In this document: positions 36,301 through 44,227 of the stretch, piece by piece
Layout of the letters: each line of letters starts with the position of its first letter
How positions within the stretch are numbered: position 1 is the first letter of the stretch
Assembly (NCBI GenBank): GCA_964412555.1
Contig: CAYPPG010000017.1
Location: forward strand, 56,569 to 120,568
Length of the DNA stretch: 64,000 nucleotides
Origin: CAYPPG01 sp964412555
Lineage (GTDB): Bacteria > Hinthialibacterota > Hinthialibacteria > Hinthialibacterales > Hinthialibacteraceae
Reading direction: 5' to 3'
Translations under genes and position numbers: made by a program
The notes under the pieces: model-generated
What the model saw: only the letters and a program-made list of their open reading frames with translations
Told to the model about the DNA's origin: nothing
Database searches by the model: none

Positions 36301-36441
36301 AACGGTGATGGCTGGGTAGGTGATATCCGGCATGAGGTCGATGGGGAGACGAATGAAGGAAACAATACCAAAAAGCACCACGATGAGAAAGAACATGGTT
36401 GTAGTGACCGGCCGGTGGATCGCGAGATAGGAAATTTTCAT
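33370..36441 (-). CDS. RND-family efflux transporter (AcrB/HAE1 type)
   Basis: This 1023-aa inner-membrane proton-driven pump of the resistance-nodulation-division family is the size typical of AcrB. It opens MKISYLAIHRPVTTTMFFL with the first transmembrane helix, followed by FIRLPIDLMPDITYPAI. The two repeated halves each have a large periplasmic loop and six helices; GGLALGVGMLVDSAIVVLEN (TM4 region with the conserved Asp) and GCIMLAGIVVNNAIILVDY mark them. The second half ends MTTFTTAVGLTPLALGLGEG. The sequence fits the multidrug or hydrophobe HAE1 group, not the heavy-metal CusA group, since no metal-binding methionine cluster is apparent. It sits 12 bases after the adaptor gene and 92 bases before the TolC gene. 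Confidence 0.96.
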   Translation of the reverse strand: MKISYLAIHRPVTTTMFFLIVVLFGIVSFIRLPIDLMPDITYPAITVSTDYEHVGPEEIEQLITRPIEETVSSIQGVEKITSSSVEGNSRVRVAFIWGTDLDNAANDIRARVDRVRSRLPEDAESPVIYKFDLNQFPVLFMGVSGRLDPVEMRDLVEHQIKYRLERAPGVASINVRGGLKREIHVALDRRKLTALDLSLDAILSSLRSENLNLPAGKVDDGDLEILIRTRGEFENLNEIRNTVVQVRDGVPILLKDLGIVEDSHEEITYISRSEGIPVLRLYVYKQSGSNTVQVVEGLLKEVEQINREFPQIHVFTTLDTSDYIKRAIGNVRNAAIYGAILAAFILYFFLRNIRSTLIISIAIPISIIATFALMYFCEFTLNIMTFGGLALGVGMLVDSAIVVLENIYRHCERGKIGKEAAVHGVDEVSTAIVASTLTTLVVFLPVLFVRGIAGITFKQLAAVVVFALSCSLVVALSLIPVLASRFLGRNNHLSGDESQSSYSNRFFSFVEKEYTLLLETALRHRTLVLIAAGLLLFGSIMITDRIGVEFMPQADESEVRVSGEMAVGTRLEVVDETFQEIERIVREAVPEAKIIYSRVGSSGWRSSGGHTGEVRVTLVPVSERNRSSAQVCQDLRPLLAHIPGTIIRIREGQGLFLFRLIAGGEEDAEVQVRGYDLEIARQLALRVKEEMEQVEGITDVRISREEGQPEEIVRIDRAKAASMGLTVSSIAHAIETSLSGTSATMFRDSGEEYKILVRLKEADRLSVTDVLDMTVTSQTGRSVVLKNVVNLHRREGPVRIEREDQQRVITVSGNIAERDLGSVMRDIKERIASIPKPPDFEIMPSGEYEEQEKAFRELLFGFCLAIILVYMVMASQFESLVDPFVVMFSIPLATIGVVLTLIFTDTTFNIQSFIGCIMLAGIVVNNAIILVDYTNLLRRRDAFPLQEAILVGAKRRLRPILMTTFTTAVGLTPLALGLGEGGEVQAPMARVVIGGLLSSSLITLVIIPILYSVFERKKYAKGG

Positions 36442-36453
36442 TCGGGATAATCC

Positions 36454-37599
36454 TTATTGCTGTGTAGATGTATTCAAGACAATGCTGTCTTCATCATTCA
36501 GTAAATGTTGACCCATCACGATAACATTCTGGCCGGCTTCGATGCCGATTACTTCTGCAAATTCCGTCGTTGTCAAGCCGATATTAATTTTTATGAAGCG
36601 AGCCATTTTATTTTCCTTGGACGGTACAAATATCCCCTGTTCCAAATCCCGTTTAACGATGGCGCGTACGGGTATCAAGACGACGTTGGTGTGGGTTCCG
36701 AAGTGAATACGAACGCGGGTGAACATACCCGGTTTCAGTAAGAGGTTGGGATTGGTTACTTCGATTTCAGTTTCTGCACTGCGTGTATCGGGATCAAGGA
36801 TGGGGGCGATCCGTGAGACATGACCTTCGAATGTTTGGTCGGGATAGGCGTCGACGGTCAGTGTCGCATTTAATCCTTCCGTAATTTTGGCATAATCGCG
36901 CTCGACAACATTGATAACCGTTTTGACCGTGCTGATATCGGCTAAGCGGACGATGGGGGATGAGGGGGATACCATTGCGCCTTCGTCGACAAAACGTTTG
37001 CCGACGTAGCCGGAGATGGGGGAGGTGATTTTGGTATAGGATAGACGTGTTTCCGCTGCGCGGAGAGCGGCTTCTTGCTGCTGGATGTTGGCTTCCGATA
37101 CTTTTTTGCGGGCTTCTAATGTCGAAACGTCTGCTTCGGCCGATTCCAGTTCGGAGACGGCGGCAACTTTACGTTGACGAAGGGTTTTGACGCGTTCCAG
37201 TTCCCGTTGAGCGGTGGAGAGGGCGGTTATGCATTCTTCCAAGGAAGCGCGGGCGACGCCGAGTTTCGCTTTTGCCTCTTCGACGGCGTGTTTGGCTTCC
37301 ACATCATCCAGGATGGCAAGCAGATGGCTCTCCTCGACTTCATCTCCCAAGTCGACTTGAACCGATTGGATTCGGCCGGATATTTTCGGAGAGACGAGGA
37401 CTTCCGCTTTACCCGCTAATGTTCCAGTAAACTCGGATATATCATCAATATTGCCAAGTTTTGCGGTTGCACATTCTACTGCAATCGGAGCTTTCCCGGG
37501 GAGCATCCTACCCGCTTTGGGAGCTGCGGTTACAAATAGTCTCCAAGTAATACCACCAGCAATGATTAGAACGACAGCTGCAAAGATGAATTTTCTCAT
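36454..37599 (-). CDS. RND efflux periplasmic adaptor (membrane fusion protein)
   Basis: This 381-aa adaptor connects the RND pump to TolC through the periplasm. It has an N-terminal membrane anchor (FIFAAVVLIIAGGITWRLF), a barrel-sandwich hybrid split by a long coiled-coil hairpin (about residues 95-185; VEEAKAKLGVARASLEECI then QQQEAALRAAETRLS), and a beta-barrel (GYVGKRFVDEGAMVSPSSP, then TEIEVTNPNLLLKPGMFTRV). It is the first gene of the efflux operon. An inverted repeat with perfect 8-bp arms lies about 90 bases upstream at 37689-37708 and is a candidate operator. No regulator gene is adjacent. Length and domain order are normal for the MexA/AcrA type. Confidence 0.94.
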   Translation of the reverse strand: MRKFIFAAVVLIIAGGITWRLFVTAAPKAGRMLPGKAPIAVECATAKLGNIDDISEFTGTLAGKAEVLVSPKISGRIQSVQVDLGDEVEESHLLAILDDVEAKHAVEEAKAKLGVARASLEECITALSTAQRELERVKTLRQRKVAAVSELESAEADVSTLEARKKVSEANIQQQEAALRAAETRLSYTKITSPISGYVGKRFVDEGAMVSPSSPIVRLADISTVKTVINVVERDYAKITEGLNATLTVDAYPDQTFEGHVSRIAPILDPDTRSAETEIEVTNPNLLLKPGMFTRVRIHFGTHTNVVLIPVRAIVKRDLEQGIFVPSKENKMARFIKINIGLTTTEFAEVIGIEAGQNVIVMGQHLLNDEDSIVLNTSTQQ

Positions 37600-37919
37600 G
37601 GAGCACCCACATCAATAAAATCAAGTTTAAGTTTTAGGATGAATAAAGGCACGCATCGTAGTGATGTGGCACATCTCATATCATTCTTTCTCTATGTCGT
37701 CATAGAGAGAAGGTATGTTCCTTTTGAGTTATTTTGCTTGAAATGAGTGAGATATGCAACTTGTTCACGATTTAAGAATAAGAAATTATTGGGATAAGAT
37801 TGGCAGAGGATGAATGGAAGGAGAGAATTTGAGAATTCTGTTTAAATACGATCATGTAAAATAAATGGCCTCGGCTGGAGATCGATATCATATTGACTTT
37901 ACAATAATTAGATATGGAA
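37600..37919. other. Intergenic region upstream of efflux operon
   Basis: This 320-base AT-rich stretch lies between the 3' end of the first Rpn-type gene and the efflux operon, both on the minus strand. Apart from the inverted repeat listed at 37689 I see no gene, RNA or clear terminator. Confidence 0.5.
37689..37708. promoter_or_regulatory. Inverted repeat, candidate operator of the efflux operon
   Basis: Perfect 8-bp arms TCTCTATG and CATAGAGA flank a 4-base centre TCGT. It lies 90 bases before the start of the efflux adaptor. The short spacer would suit either a dimeric repressor site or an RNA hairpin; no T-tract follows on either strand, which argues against a terminator. Confidence 0.4.
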
Positions 37920-38807
37920 TCACAGAGCGGCTTCAATTTGATTTATGTTGTCTGTGGTGAGTATGATTGTTAACAAATCATTCAGTTTTTCAATTGATTC
38001 AATGGATTGTATTTGGGAGGAGAATGTTTTGCCTTCGTCACCGAATTTCAATTCTAGCGCTCTTTGGATTGCGATTTGTAGTCCTTTCTTTTCTCCTTTC
38101 TGCATGCCTTTCCGCATGCCTTTCCGCATGCCTTTCTCTTCGTACTCCTTACTTACTGTTTTGATTGCGTCTTCCCGGAAAACGTCATAGGCGTATGATT
38201 CCAACATGATATCTCTCCTTCTTTCGAACATTTTCTGGCTCAGTTTTTTATCTTTTAATCCGGCTAATATCGCCATAGCTGAGAGTAAGTCGCTTTTTTC
38301 TTCCAGATTCAATGTACTATTATACAGCTTTTTTTCAGCTTCAAGGACTATTTCTTCTTCAGTGTCCATCAAAGGAAGGAATGGATAAAGGTAGAAATCG
38401 TCTGAGGTTAAAACGGCTTTCCCATCTTCTTCCCACATTTTGATCAGTTCGAAGTGGAATTGGAATTGTTCATCATTGTAATTACCGGTTGCCGATTTGC
38501 TTTCCAGGAGTAGAAACATGACCGGTTTGACAGGAAGCCGGTAGGTTTGTCTGGCGCGAAGAGTGTAGATCATGAGATTTTCAACATCGTGAGGATTCCA
38601 ACGGGATTTAAATTCCCATACATGGATTTCTTCGGTTCCATCGGAATAGGTCACTTTGAGCAGGAAATCGCCTTTTTTGATATCCGGAAGTTCCTGGGGC
38701 AAGGATTTGATCAGTTCTAGCGTGGCTTCTTTTCCTTTTTTGAAATGCTGGAAGATGGATGTTTTTCCTTTGCCGGTGATGAATTTGATGGTGATGTCGT
38801 AGTGCAT
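37920..38807 (-). CDS. Rpn-family PD-(D/E)XK nuclease-like protein, copy 1
   Basis: This 295-aa protein resembles the Rpn/YhgA (recombination-promoting nuclease, transposase_31/DUF4351-like) family. The PD-(D/E)XK core is likely GDFLLKVTYSDGTEEI (Asp near 45) followed by VWEFKSRW with the E-x-K pair. The C-terminus is a helical region with repeated Lys/Gly units (KGMRKGMRKGMQKGEKKG) and then LQIAIQRALELKFG, which matches the C-terminal module of such nucleases. It is the downstream member of a tandem pair. The second copy begins 9 bases upstream and has a nearly identical sequence. Relative to copy 2 it has eight additional residues, two extra 4-residue KGMR units. Rpn proteins promote RecA-independent recombination and can take part in phage defence. 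Confidence 0.8.
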   Translation of the reverse strand: MHYDITIKFITGKGKTSIFQHFKKGKEATLELIKSLPQELPDIKKGDFLLKVTYSDGTEEIHVWEFKSRWNPHDVENLMIYTLRARQTYRLPVKPVMFLLLESKSATGNYNDEQFQFHFELIKMWEEDGKAVLTSDDFYLYPFLPLMDTEEEIVLEAEKKLYNSTLNLEEKSDLLSAMAILAGLKDKKLSQKMFERRRDIMLESYAYDVFREDAIKTVSKEYEEKGMRKGMRKGMQKGEKKGLQIAIQRALELKFGDEGKTFSSQIQSIESIEKLNDLLTIILTTDNINQIEAAL

Positions 38808-38816
38808 GGCTTGTAG

Positions 38817-39680
38817 TCAAAGAGCGGATTGGATGTGATCGATGTTGTCTGTTGTGAGTATGATGGTTAGCAGGTCGTTCAGTTTTTCAATCGAGTCAAT
38901 GGATTGTATTTGGGAGGAGAATGTCTTGCCTTCATCGCCGAATTTCAATTCTAACGCTCTTTGGATCGCGATTTGTAATCCTTTCTTTTCTCCTTTCTGC
39001 ATGCCTTTCTCTTCGTACTCCTTACTTACCGTTTTGATTGCGTCTTCTCGGAAAACGTCATAGGCGTATGATTCCAACATGATATCTCTCCTTCTTTCGA
39101 ACATTTTCTGGCTCAGTTTTTTATCTTTTAATCCGGCTAATATCGCCATAGCTGAGAGTAAGTCGCTTTTTTCTTCCAGATTCAATGTACTATTATACAG
39201 CTTTTTTTCAGCTTCAAGGACTATTTCTTCTTCAGTGTCCATCAAAGGAAGGAATGGATAAAGGTAGAAATCGTCTGAGGTTAAAACGGCTTTCCCATCT
39301 TCTTCCCACATTTTGATCAGTTCGAAGTGGAATTGGAATTGTTCATCATTGTAATTACCGGTTGCCGATTTGCTTTCCAGGAGTAGAAACATGACCGGTT
39401 TGACAGGAAGCCGGTAGGTTTGTCTGGCGCGAAGAGTGTAGATCATGAGATTTTCAACATCGTGAGGATTCCAACGAGATTTAAATTCCCATACATGGAT
39501 TTCTTCCGTCCCATCGAGATAGGTCACTTTGAGCAGGAAATCGCCTTTTTTGACATCCGGAAGTTCCTGAGGCAAGGATTTGATCAGTTCTAGTGTGGCT
39601 TTTTTTCCTTTTTTGAAATGCTGGAAGATGGATGTTTTTCCTTTACCGGTTATGAATTTAATGGTGATGTCGTAGTGCAT
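38817..39680 (-). CDS. Rpn-family PD-(D/E)XK nuclease-like protein, copy 2
   Basis: This 287-aa protein is the upstream copy of the tandem pair. It shows the same nuclease core (GDFLLKVTYLDGTEEI, VWEFKSRW) and C-terminal helical module, but only one KGMQ unit before KGEKKG. A stretch of about 430 bases (about 39040-39470) appears identical to the same part of copy 1, while both ends of the gene carry scattered substitutions. Both start codons share the same ACAAGCC leader, and neither has a strong Shine-Dalgarno box. Copy 2 ends 9 bases before copy 1 begins, so they are probably co-transcribed. Differences such as TYLDG versus TYSDG are conservative, and both copies look intact. Confidence 0.8.
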   Translation of the reverse strand: MHYDITIKFITGKGKTSIFQHFKKGKKATLELIKSLPQELPDVKKGDFLLKVTYLDGTEEIHVWEFKSRWNPHDVENLMIYTLRARQTYRLPVKPVMFLLLESKSATGNYNDEQFQFHFELIKMWEEDGKAVLTSDDFYLYPFLPLMDTEEEIVLEAEKKLYNSTLNLEEKSDLLSAMAILAGLKDKKLSQKMFERRRDIMLESYAYDVFREDAIKTVSKEYEEKGMQKGEKKGLQIAIQRALELKFGDEGKTFSSQIQSIDSIEKLNDLLTIILTTDNIDHIQSAL

Positions 39681-39868
39681 GGCTTGTGGTATCCCGGTTG
39701 TAATATAGCAAAAGAATTATAACCAATCCGCATTCAGGTAACCTGGAATGCCATAGGGTTCTCTTCCATATAACGTTTGTATTCGTAATAATAGAATGGA
39801 ACGGTCACTTGAAATAGGGGGCATAGTATAAGTGCTTTGAAACAATAAATATTGCAAGGATTTGTATT

Positions 39869-41494
39869 ATGAATGAGATTTCTTTTTTCATTATTTTGCT
39901 GATGGCAGCTTCTTCCGGGCCATTTTATTTTATTGAAAATGCCAAGGATCGGGGGATACAATTTCAACAAGTGAACGGATCGAAGATCAAGGAATATATT
40001 GTCGAAGCGAAAGGAGCGGGTGTCTCTGCCGTGGATGTGGACTGTGACGGATGGGACGATATTTATCTTATCAATGGCGCATCAGTCGACGGTCAACCAA
40101 TGAATCCGCAGCCGCGCAATCATATTTTTCACAACAAGGGGGAGGGCACGTTTGAAGACTGGACGGAGCGAACCGGATTGGGAGATACCGGATTTGGGAC
40201 CGGCGGATTCTTTGCTGATGTGGATAATGACGGTGATTTGGATTGTTATGTAACGAATTATGGACCGAATCAGCTGTATCTGAACGACGGCCATTGCCGT
40301 TTCACGAAAATGGAGAATGCAGGCGGTGCTCAAGATAAAGGATGGACGACGGGAGCGGCTTTTGCGGATATCAACCACGACGGATTCCTTGATCTCTATG
40401 TTGGCAATTACGCCTATTTTTCACCTGAACTAGCGGAACGATACGGGAAGATGGGACCGTTTCATGGTTTTCCTGCTTTTATTGGTCCGTCCTCTTTTGA
40501 ACCGGCGAAGGATCACTTATTTTTGAACAACGGGGATGGGACTTTCCGGGATGTGAGTGAGGAGCGGGGGATTGATTCGTTCGAGGCGGGGCGTTCCTTT
40601 TCTCCTTTTTTTACCGATCTCGATAATGACGGGGATTTGGATATTTATATGTCGGATGACACAACGTATAACCATCTCTATGAGAATGTGGGGAACGGTT
40701 TTTTTGAAGATATTTCATTGCTGGCAGGAGCGGCATTGAGTGAGGATGGGACGTCGCAGGGGGGGATGGGGGTTGCGATTGCAGATGTCGATGGTGATAT
40801 GGATTTGGATATCGCAGTTTGTAATTATGACGGGGAGTATAACATCTTGTACCGCAATGAAGGGATGATGCAGTTTGTCGATGCCGCCTATCCCAGCGGG
40901 ATTGGGCATGGAACCGTTCGGAAAGTCAGTTTTGGGATGTTGCTGCAGGATTTCGACAATGACAGCTGGCCGGATATGCAGGTGGTTTGCGGGCATGTGT
41001 ATCCGGTTGCCGATCAGGTTCCTCGACTGGACGGCTATGCGCAAAAAAATCTTTATTTCCATAATAAAGGGAAAGGTGTTTTCGAGGATGTTTCTGAAGA
41101 TGTCGGGCCGGCGGCTGAGTTAAAAGGGGTTTCGCGGGGGAGCGCTTGTGCGGATTTCGACCGGGACGGGGATTTGGATATTATTGTCAACAATCTCGAT
41201 GGGGAGCCGTTTTTTCTCGAAAATCAAAGTACGGCAGGGAACTGGCTGCAAGTCGCTGTACGAAATGAAAAGGGGATGCCCGCTTATGGGGCGCGGGTTG
41301 TTGTGACGAGCGGGGAACGGAAGCAAGTGGCGGAACTGTATTCGAGCGCGAGTTTTATTTCGCAGAACAGTGCTGTGTTGCATTTTGGATTGGGAGATAT
41401 GAGGGTGGTGGATCACGTTGAGGTTCGATGGCCCGGGGGGGAGAAAAAAGTGATGGAGAAAGTGGAAGCGAACCAGCTGGTTGTGATACGGTAA
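39869..41494 (+). CDS. CRTAC1-like FG-GAP/ASPIC-UnbV protein
   Basis: This 541-aa exported protein resembles the CRTAC1/ASPIC-UnbV family. A hydrophobic N-terminus (ISFFIILLMAASSGPFYF) acts as a signal peptide. Several FG-GAP/VCBS repeats follow, each with a Ca-binding loop: VDVDCDGWDDIYLIN, ADVDNDGDLDCYVTNY, ADINHDGFLDLYVGNY, TDLDNDGDLDIYMSDD, ADVDGDMDLDIAVCNY and ADFDRDGDLDIIVNNL. The last 90 residues form the ASPIC/UnbV domain (NWLQVAVRNEKGMPAYG, then SGERKQVAELYSSAS and VEVRWPGGEKKVMEKV). Proteins of this type are abundant in Planctomycetes and Acidobacteria and are predicted to be secreted, with unknown function. An AAGGA box precedes the start. It converges with the orphan Phd gene across 20 bases. 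Confidence 0.9.
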   Translation: MNEISFFIILLMAASSGPFYFIENAKDRGIQFQQVNGSKIKEYIVEAKGAGVSAVDVDCDGWDDIYLINGASVDGQPMNPQPRNHIFHNKGEGTFEDWTERTGLGDTGFGTGGFFADVDNDGDLDCYVTNYGPNQLYLNDGHCRFTKMENAGGAQDKGWTTGAAFADINHDGFLDLYVGNYAYFSPELAERYGKMGPFHGFPAFIGPSSFEPAKDHLFLNNGDGTFRDVSEERGIDSFEAGRSFSPFFTDLDNDGDLDIYMSDDTTYNHLYENVGNGFFEDISLLAGAALSEDGTSQGGMGVAIADVDGDMDLDIAVCNYDGEYNILYRNEGMMQFVDAAYPSGIGHGTVRKVSFGMLLQDFDNDSWPDMQVVCGHVYPVADQVPRLDGYAQKNLYFHNKGKGVFEDVSEDVGPAAELKGVSRGSACADFDRDGDLDIIVNNLDGEPFFLENQSTAGNWLQVAVRNEKGMPAYGARVVVTSGERKQVAELYSSASFISQNSAVLHFGLGDMRVVDHVEVRWPGGEKKVMEKVEANQLVVIR

Positions 41495-41514
41495 ATACAA
41501 TATTCATGGTTCGA

Positions 41515-41757
41515 TCACTTCTTTTTCGAAAGGTTTCCCTTTTTTGATTCGTGAATGGATTTCCGAAGATGTTCTGCGTTCGCAGGATTCGATAGAAGAT
41601 ACAATGTTTCTTGCCATGAATTGAATTCATCCAGCGAGATGAGTACGGCCTTCTTGCCTTGGTCGTTGCATAAAATCGTCGGTTCGACATCGGCAATGAC
41701 TTGCTCAATTAGGGCATCTAGATTTTTGCTTGCTTGATTCGTAGTAACAGCGTTCAT
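41515..41757 (-). CDS. Orphan Phd/YefM-family antitoxin
   Basis: This 80-aa protein matches the Phd/YefM antitoxin family: the N-terminal DNA-binding part (VTTNQASKNLDALIEQV, then EPTILCNDQGKKAVLISLDE) and the C-terminal toxin-binding tail (SWQETLYLLSNPANAEHLRK). YefM-type antitoxins normally precede a YoeB/RelE toxin gene. Here the gene is followed at once by the convergent CRTAC1-like gene and no toxin is encoded on either side, so it is an orphan or a decayed toxin-antitoxin locus. It may still autoregulate or neutralise a toxin elsewhere in the genome. Confidence 0.88.
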   Translation of the reverse strand: MNAVTTNQASKNLDALIEQVIADVEPTILCNDQGKKAVLISLDEFNSWQETLYLLSNPANAEHLRKSIHESKKGNLSKKK

Positions 41758-41985
41758 TTTTCATTCTCCATGCTGTTATTCACAATTTTCATTCGTATTG
41801 ATTGCACGTAAACGTTTTTTCTATGATTTATACAATAACCGAATTTTGGAGAAAAAGGAGTGCCGGCGGTATTTTCATGGCCTTGGAATTGTGATTAAAT
41901 AGCGTATGCAAGAAGTGCATTGAACATATTTAAAAATATGAGATTAAATCTTAATTGATAGAAAAATTGTAAGGAGAGAATCAAG

Positions 41986-43335
41986 ATGGATCGACGTTCC
42001 TTTTTAAAAGCCTCTGCGGCGGGTATGACACTATCTGCTATGGGTGGGTATGCGGATGAATTTGCGGATATGAAAAAACGGTATGGGCTGATCGGCTGTG
42101 GCTGGTATGGGAAGAGTGTGTTGTTCCGGTTGTTGCAGGTCGCACCGGCTGAAGTCGTCGCGTTGTGTGATGTGGACAGGCGGATGCTCGAAGAAGCGGC
42201 AGAGATGGTGGCTGAACGGCAGGTGTCCAAAAAGAAACCGCGAATGTATGGTGATTATCGTGAGATGCTTGCAAAAGAAGAGTTGGATATCGTGCAAGTC
42301 TCCACGCCCGATCACTGGCATGCATTGGCCATGATTGCAGCCGTGCAGAAAGGGGCTGATGTGTATGTCGAAAAACCGATCAGCGTCGATATCATGGAAG
42401 GGCAGGCCATGCTTGCCGCGGCCCGGAAATATGAACGGATAGTGCAGGTCAATATGCAGCGGCGCAGCACACCTCACCTGATCGAAGCAAAAGAACGTTT
42501 TATCGATGAGGGAAAACTCGGCAAGATCGGCCACGTGGAAATGTGTTGTTATTATCATATGCGCGCCCGCGGCAATCCTCCGGTCACCGAACCGCCCGAA
42601 TATCTCGATTATGAAATGTGGGCCGGTCCGGCGCCGAAGCGGCCTTATAACTCATTGATTCATCCTCGCCGTTGGCGTGCATTTATGGAATATGGCAATG
42701 GAATTGTCGGAGATATGTGTGTTCATATGTACGACATGGTTCGTTGGATGCTCGATTTGGGATGGCCGAAGCAGGTCAGCTCTTCCGGAGGTATTTTTGT
42801 GGACAAAGATAGTATCTCCAATATTTCCGATACGCAGCTCGCCACCTTCGAGTACGACGATTTGAACGTCGTTTGGCAGCACCGAACGTATGGATCCGCA
42901 CCGGAACCCGATTATCCGTGGGCGGCGATGTTTTATGGCGATAAGGGAACGTTGAAGGTTAGTGTGATGGGATATGATTTCATTCCGCAGGGAAGGGGAG
43001 CGGAACCGATTCATGTCGATGTTCAGTATGAGTATGAACAATACCCGGAAGATCGGACGGAGAAGGATTTGGAACGGCATGTGGCTCCAGCGATTCGCCG
43101 GCATATGAAGGATTTCTTGCGATCGACGGAGGATCGGAGCCAACCGGTTTCGAATATCGAGCAAGGATATATTTCTGCAACAGGATGTATTCTTGCGAAT
43201 CTTGCGATGAAGACGGGACGTACGTTGGTGTTTGATCCTGAAGCGGGGAGGATTGTCGGAGATGACGAGGCGAATCGTTTGTTGCGCCGCCCGTATCGGG
43301 AGCCATGGGAGCATCCGACTCCGAATCATATCTAA
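41986..43335 (+). CDS. Gfo/Idh/MocA-family oxidoreductase, second copy
   Basis: This 449-aa NAD(P)-dependent dehydrogenase belongs to the same family as the gene at 2907-4268. The N-terminus starts MDRRSFLKASAAGMTLSAM, a short Tat-type signal with an RRSFLK core. A Rossmann fold follows (YGLIGCGWYGKSVLFR) and the catalytic motif VEKPISVD. The C-terminal domain has GNGIVGDMCVHMYDMVRWML and IEQGYISATG. The divergence from the first copy in the cofactor-binding region suggests a different substrate. A strong AAGGAGAGAATC ribosome-binding site precedes the ATG. It is probably exported and takes part in sugar or inositol oxidation; the neighbouring genes do not indicate the substrate. Confidence 0.92.
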   Translation: MDRRSFLKASAAGMTLSAMGGYADEFADMKKRYGLIGCGWYGKSVLFRLLQVAPAEVVALCDVDRRMLEEAAEMVAERQVSKKKPRMYGDYREMLAKEELDIVQVSTPDHWHALAMIAAVQKGADVYVEKPISVDIMEGQAMLAAARKYERIVQVNMQRRSTPHLIEAKERFIDEGKLGKIGHVEMCCYYHMRARGNPPVTEPPEYLDYEMWAGPAPKRPYNSLIHPRRWRAFMEYGNGIVGDMCVHMYDMVRWMLDLGWPKQVSSSGGIFVDKDSISNISDTQLATFEYDDLNVVWQHRTYGSAPEPDYPWAAMFYGDKGTLKVSVMGYDFIPQGRGAEPIHVDVQYEYEQYPEDRTEKDLERHVAPAIRRHMKDFLRSTEDRSQPVSNIEQGYISATGCILANLAMKTGRTLVFDPEAGRIVGDDEANRLLRRPYREPWEHPTPNHI

Positions 43336-43529
43336 TGTTCGCCTCTCTTTACTTTATTCTCTTGGTCGTGCTACCATAAAAAATTGTTGTGATCTTATCT
43401 ATTTCGTTGTTATGTTTGTAACTGCGCGAAATAAAAAAATCATCGAAGCAATGGAGCCGGTTCTTGAAAAAAGGGCGGCGATTGTGTACCGTTTAGGAAC
43501 TATTGAAAACGCCTTAGGAGAGCGAACGG

Positions 43530-44225
43530 ATGAGTTCTGCACAAGCCTTTTGGAAAACTTCTATCGGCCGCAAAATTTTGATGGCCGCCACCGGTGTATG
43601 TTTAATTCTGTTTATCATCGGACATATGTTGGGGAATCTCCAAATATTTATTGGCCCGGAAGCGATCAATCGTTATGCTTCCTTTTTGCAGGGGTTGGGT
43701 GAATTATTGTGGGCGATTCGTTTCGGACTGATAGCGATTTTCGTGATTCACATCATTTTGTCGATTCAACTGACACTGGAAAATCGCCGCGCACGACCGG
43801 TTGAATATCAAAATGAAGATACTGTTGTTGCCACCCTTGCGTCCCGCACGATGATCTGGACGGGATTGCTCATTCTCGGATTTGTGATCCTACACATCCT
43901 TCATTTTACGACGGGAACGCTGCAACCCGAACACTTTGGCCACCACGATGAACTGGGGCGGCACGATGTCTATAAAATGGTCGTTCTTGGTTTTCAAAAT
44001 TATGCCTATTCCTTTTTTTATATAGGTATGATGATTTTTCTGGGCTTTCATGTCAGCCATGCCATTGTCAGTGGTTGTGAAACTCTCGGTTTGAATCATT
44101 CCAAATATTACCCCACGATTGAAAAAGGAAGTGTGTTTCTTGGTTGGTTCATTGCCCTCGGATATATCGTGGTTCCGTTGGCCATTCTCACCGGACTCGT
44201 GGGTCTTCCCGCAGGAGGAAATTAA
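43530..44225 (+). CDS. sdhC: Succinate dehydrogenase/fumarate reductase cytochrome b subunit
   Basis: This is the 231-aa membrane anchor of complex II (single-subunit, type B). Five transmembrane helices are visible, beginning with FLILFIIGHMLGNLQIF, and histidines in or next to four of them (IIGHMLGN, IFVIHIIL, ILHILHFTTG, FHVSHAI) are candidates for binding two haems b. It passes electrons between the Fe-S subunit and the quinone pool. An AGGAG box precedes the start; the overlapping frame from 43232 is a shadow. The gene is directly followed by sdhA, whose ribosome-binding site (AGGAGGAAATTAAAC) overlaps the end of this one. Confidence 0.93.
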   Translation: MSSAQAFWKTSIGRKILMAATGVCLILFIIGHMLGNLQIFIGPEAINRYASFLQGLGELLWAIRFGLIAIFVIHIILSIQLTLENRRARPVEYQNEDTVVATLASRTMIWTGLLILGFVILHILHFTTGTLQPEHFGHHDELGRHDVYKMVVLGFQNYAYSFFYIGMMIFLGFHVSHAIVSGCETLGLNHSKYYPTIEKGSVFLGWFIALGYIVVPLAILTGLVGLPAGGN

Positions 44226-44227
44226 AC

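Noticed and set aside
43232..43702. Plus-strand frame spanning the gap before sdhC
   Set aside because: It begins inside the oxidoreductase gene and overlaps sdhC, which has its own ribosome-binding site.
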